Assembly: GCA_964581515.1 (NCBI GenBank)
Contig: CAZOOV010000019.1
Location: 1-7,511, forward strand
DNA: 7,511 nucleotides
Reading direction: 5' to 3'
Origin: JACJVV01 sp964581515
GTDB lineage: Archaea; Nanobdellota; Nanobdellia; Woesearchaeales; JACJVV01
The notes under the pieces were generated by a model. The model was not told the origin of the DNA, did not search any database, and saw only the letters and a list, made by a program, of their open reading frames with translations. A program made the position numbers and the translations under genes. Every line of letters starts with the position of its first letter. The first letter of the stretch is position 1. Positions 7,235 to 7,511 of the stretch are shown piece after piece.

Positions 7235-7255
7235 AATAGTTCTGGAATAACTATT
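7235..7255. repeat. Inverted repeat, 7-bp arms
   Basis: AATAGTT and AACTATT are perfect reverse complements separated by seven bases (CTGGAAT). The spacer holds the only C/G-containing cluster nearby. The size and the divergent intergenic position would suit a dimeric regulator such as a winged-helix protein, but in such AT-rich DNA a chance match is quite possible. Confidence 0.4.
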
Positions 7256-7333
7256 ATATTTTTTATAATTAATTTTTGTTTTTATATATTTTTTGATTAA
7301 ATTAAGAATTAATTAGCTATTTTTGTATAAATT

Positions 7334-7349
7334 ATTTCAAATATGAAAT
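7334..7349. repeat. Inverted repeat, 6-bp arms
   Basis: ATTTCA-AATA-TGAAAT is a perfect inverted repeat with a 4-base spacer, ending about 35 bases upstream of the TATA-like element of the plus-strand gene. It could be an operator or activator site. Statistical support is low in this AT-rich setting. Confidence 0.35.
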
Positions 7350-7382
7350 CTTCGGCGCGAATTTAGGTTCAAAAAGCAATAT

Positions 7383-7391
7383 TTTTTAATT
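7383..7391 (+). promoter_or_regulatory. TATA-like element of the plus-strand gene
   Basis: The T-rich to A-rich stretch TTTTTAATT is centred about 26 bases before the ATG at 7413, the right distance for a leaderless start. The region is so AT-rich that TATA-like strings are common, so the spacing is the main support. Confidence 0.4.
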
Positions 7392-7412
7392 AAAACTCAA
7401 TACAGAGCAATC

Positions 7413-7511
7413 ATGGATAAGATAACTGCTGAAAAACTGAAAAAATACTTTGAAGTTACACAGACTGCTCTCGATATGGCACAGAAGTCAGGCAATAGGA
7501 CTGAACTTGTC
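7413..7511 (+). CDS. N-terminus of a probable DUF357-family archaeal protein (3' end outside window)
   Basis: An ATG at 7413 opens a frame of 33 codons to the right edge, beginning MDKITAEKLKKYFEVTQ. The pattern I-T-x-E-K-L-K-K-Y-x-x-x-T-x-x-A-L is an amphipathic helix like the first helix of archaeal DUF357 proteins, small all-helical cytosolic proteins of unknown function. This is pattern recall from a short fragment, not a search. It is transcribed away from the protease operon. There is no Shine-Dalgarno site before the ATG, and an AT-rich TATA-like stretch is centred about 26 bases upstream, so it may be leaderless. The frame, start context and codon use support a real gene; the family name is less sure. 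Confidence 0.65.
   Translation, partial: MDKITAEKLKKYFEVTQTALDMAQKSGNRTELV

Larger units (their letters stand above)
7086..7412. other. AT-rich divergent intergenic region
   Basis: The two transcription units diverge from this stretch. In 7141-7320 only 18 of 180 bases are G or C. I see no open frame of credible length, no tRNA and no terminator-like GC stem. It holds the operon promoter at its left end, the plus-gene promoter at its right end, inverted repeats at 7235-7255 and 7334-7349, and an isolated GC-rich patch, TTCGGCGCGAA (7351-7361), itself a short inverted repeat. Confidence 0.8.

Noticed and set aside
7350..7380. GC-rich patch followed by GGTTCAAAA, like part of a tRNA T-arm
   Set aside because: No acceptor stem, D-arm or anticodon arm can be built around it, and the T-loop match is incomplete.

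Overview
The window reads as a piece of archaeal chromosome, most likely from a DPANN-type archaeon of the Woesearchaeota/Pacearchaeota kind. The direct evidence for Archaea is a BRE/TATA promoter spaced for a leaderless start, and a Shine-Dalgarno site of the AAGGTG type. Supporting evidence from recalled families is a DUF357-like N-terminus, DPANN-style surface-protein domains and an N-terminal anchor followed by a TG-x-AV box. The DPANN assignment is inference; no marker gene is present.

From right to left on the minus strand there is a compact three-gene operon. A BRE/TATA element near 7102-7117 precedes a small winged-helix protein (6825-7079). Its stop overlaps, as ATGA, the start of a 1770-residue membrane-anchored subtilisin-like (S8) protease (1516-6828). 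That stop is followed after one base by the ATG of a third gene, which runs off the left edge (1-1514, at least 504 residues). The third product has an N-terminal anchor, a charged linker and a GLUG-type repeat domain. The spacing implies co-transcription and translational coupling. A plausible reading is a regulator plus two surface proteins: a protease on a long beta-sandwich stalk and a repeat-rich adhesin-like or substrate-like partner.

The protease has an intact catalytic set (D159, H308, N395, S457), a propeptide-like segment, a 110-residue insertion between Asp and His, several Ig-like domains, a cell-surface spacer (NQT sequons, a small 4-Cys module, an EP/QP repeat), one C-terminal membrane helix and a cytosolic C-terminal domain. 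Near its C-terminus one beta domain appears to be split twice by very acidic Cys-rich inserts. Their Cys spacings are mirror-symmetric (3-10-6-3-11-3-6-10-3 in the second insert, nearly so in the first). This is what two long antiparallel helical hairpins zipped by ladders of disulfides, or lined with metal-binding thiols, would look like. It is the most unusual signal in the window.

To the right, 7080-7412 is a very AT-rich divergent intergenic region (about 10% G+C in 7141-7320) holding the two promoters and two short inverted repeats. A plus-strand gene begins at 7413 and leaves the window after 33 codons; it resembles the start of a DUF357 protein.
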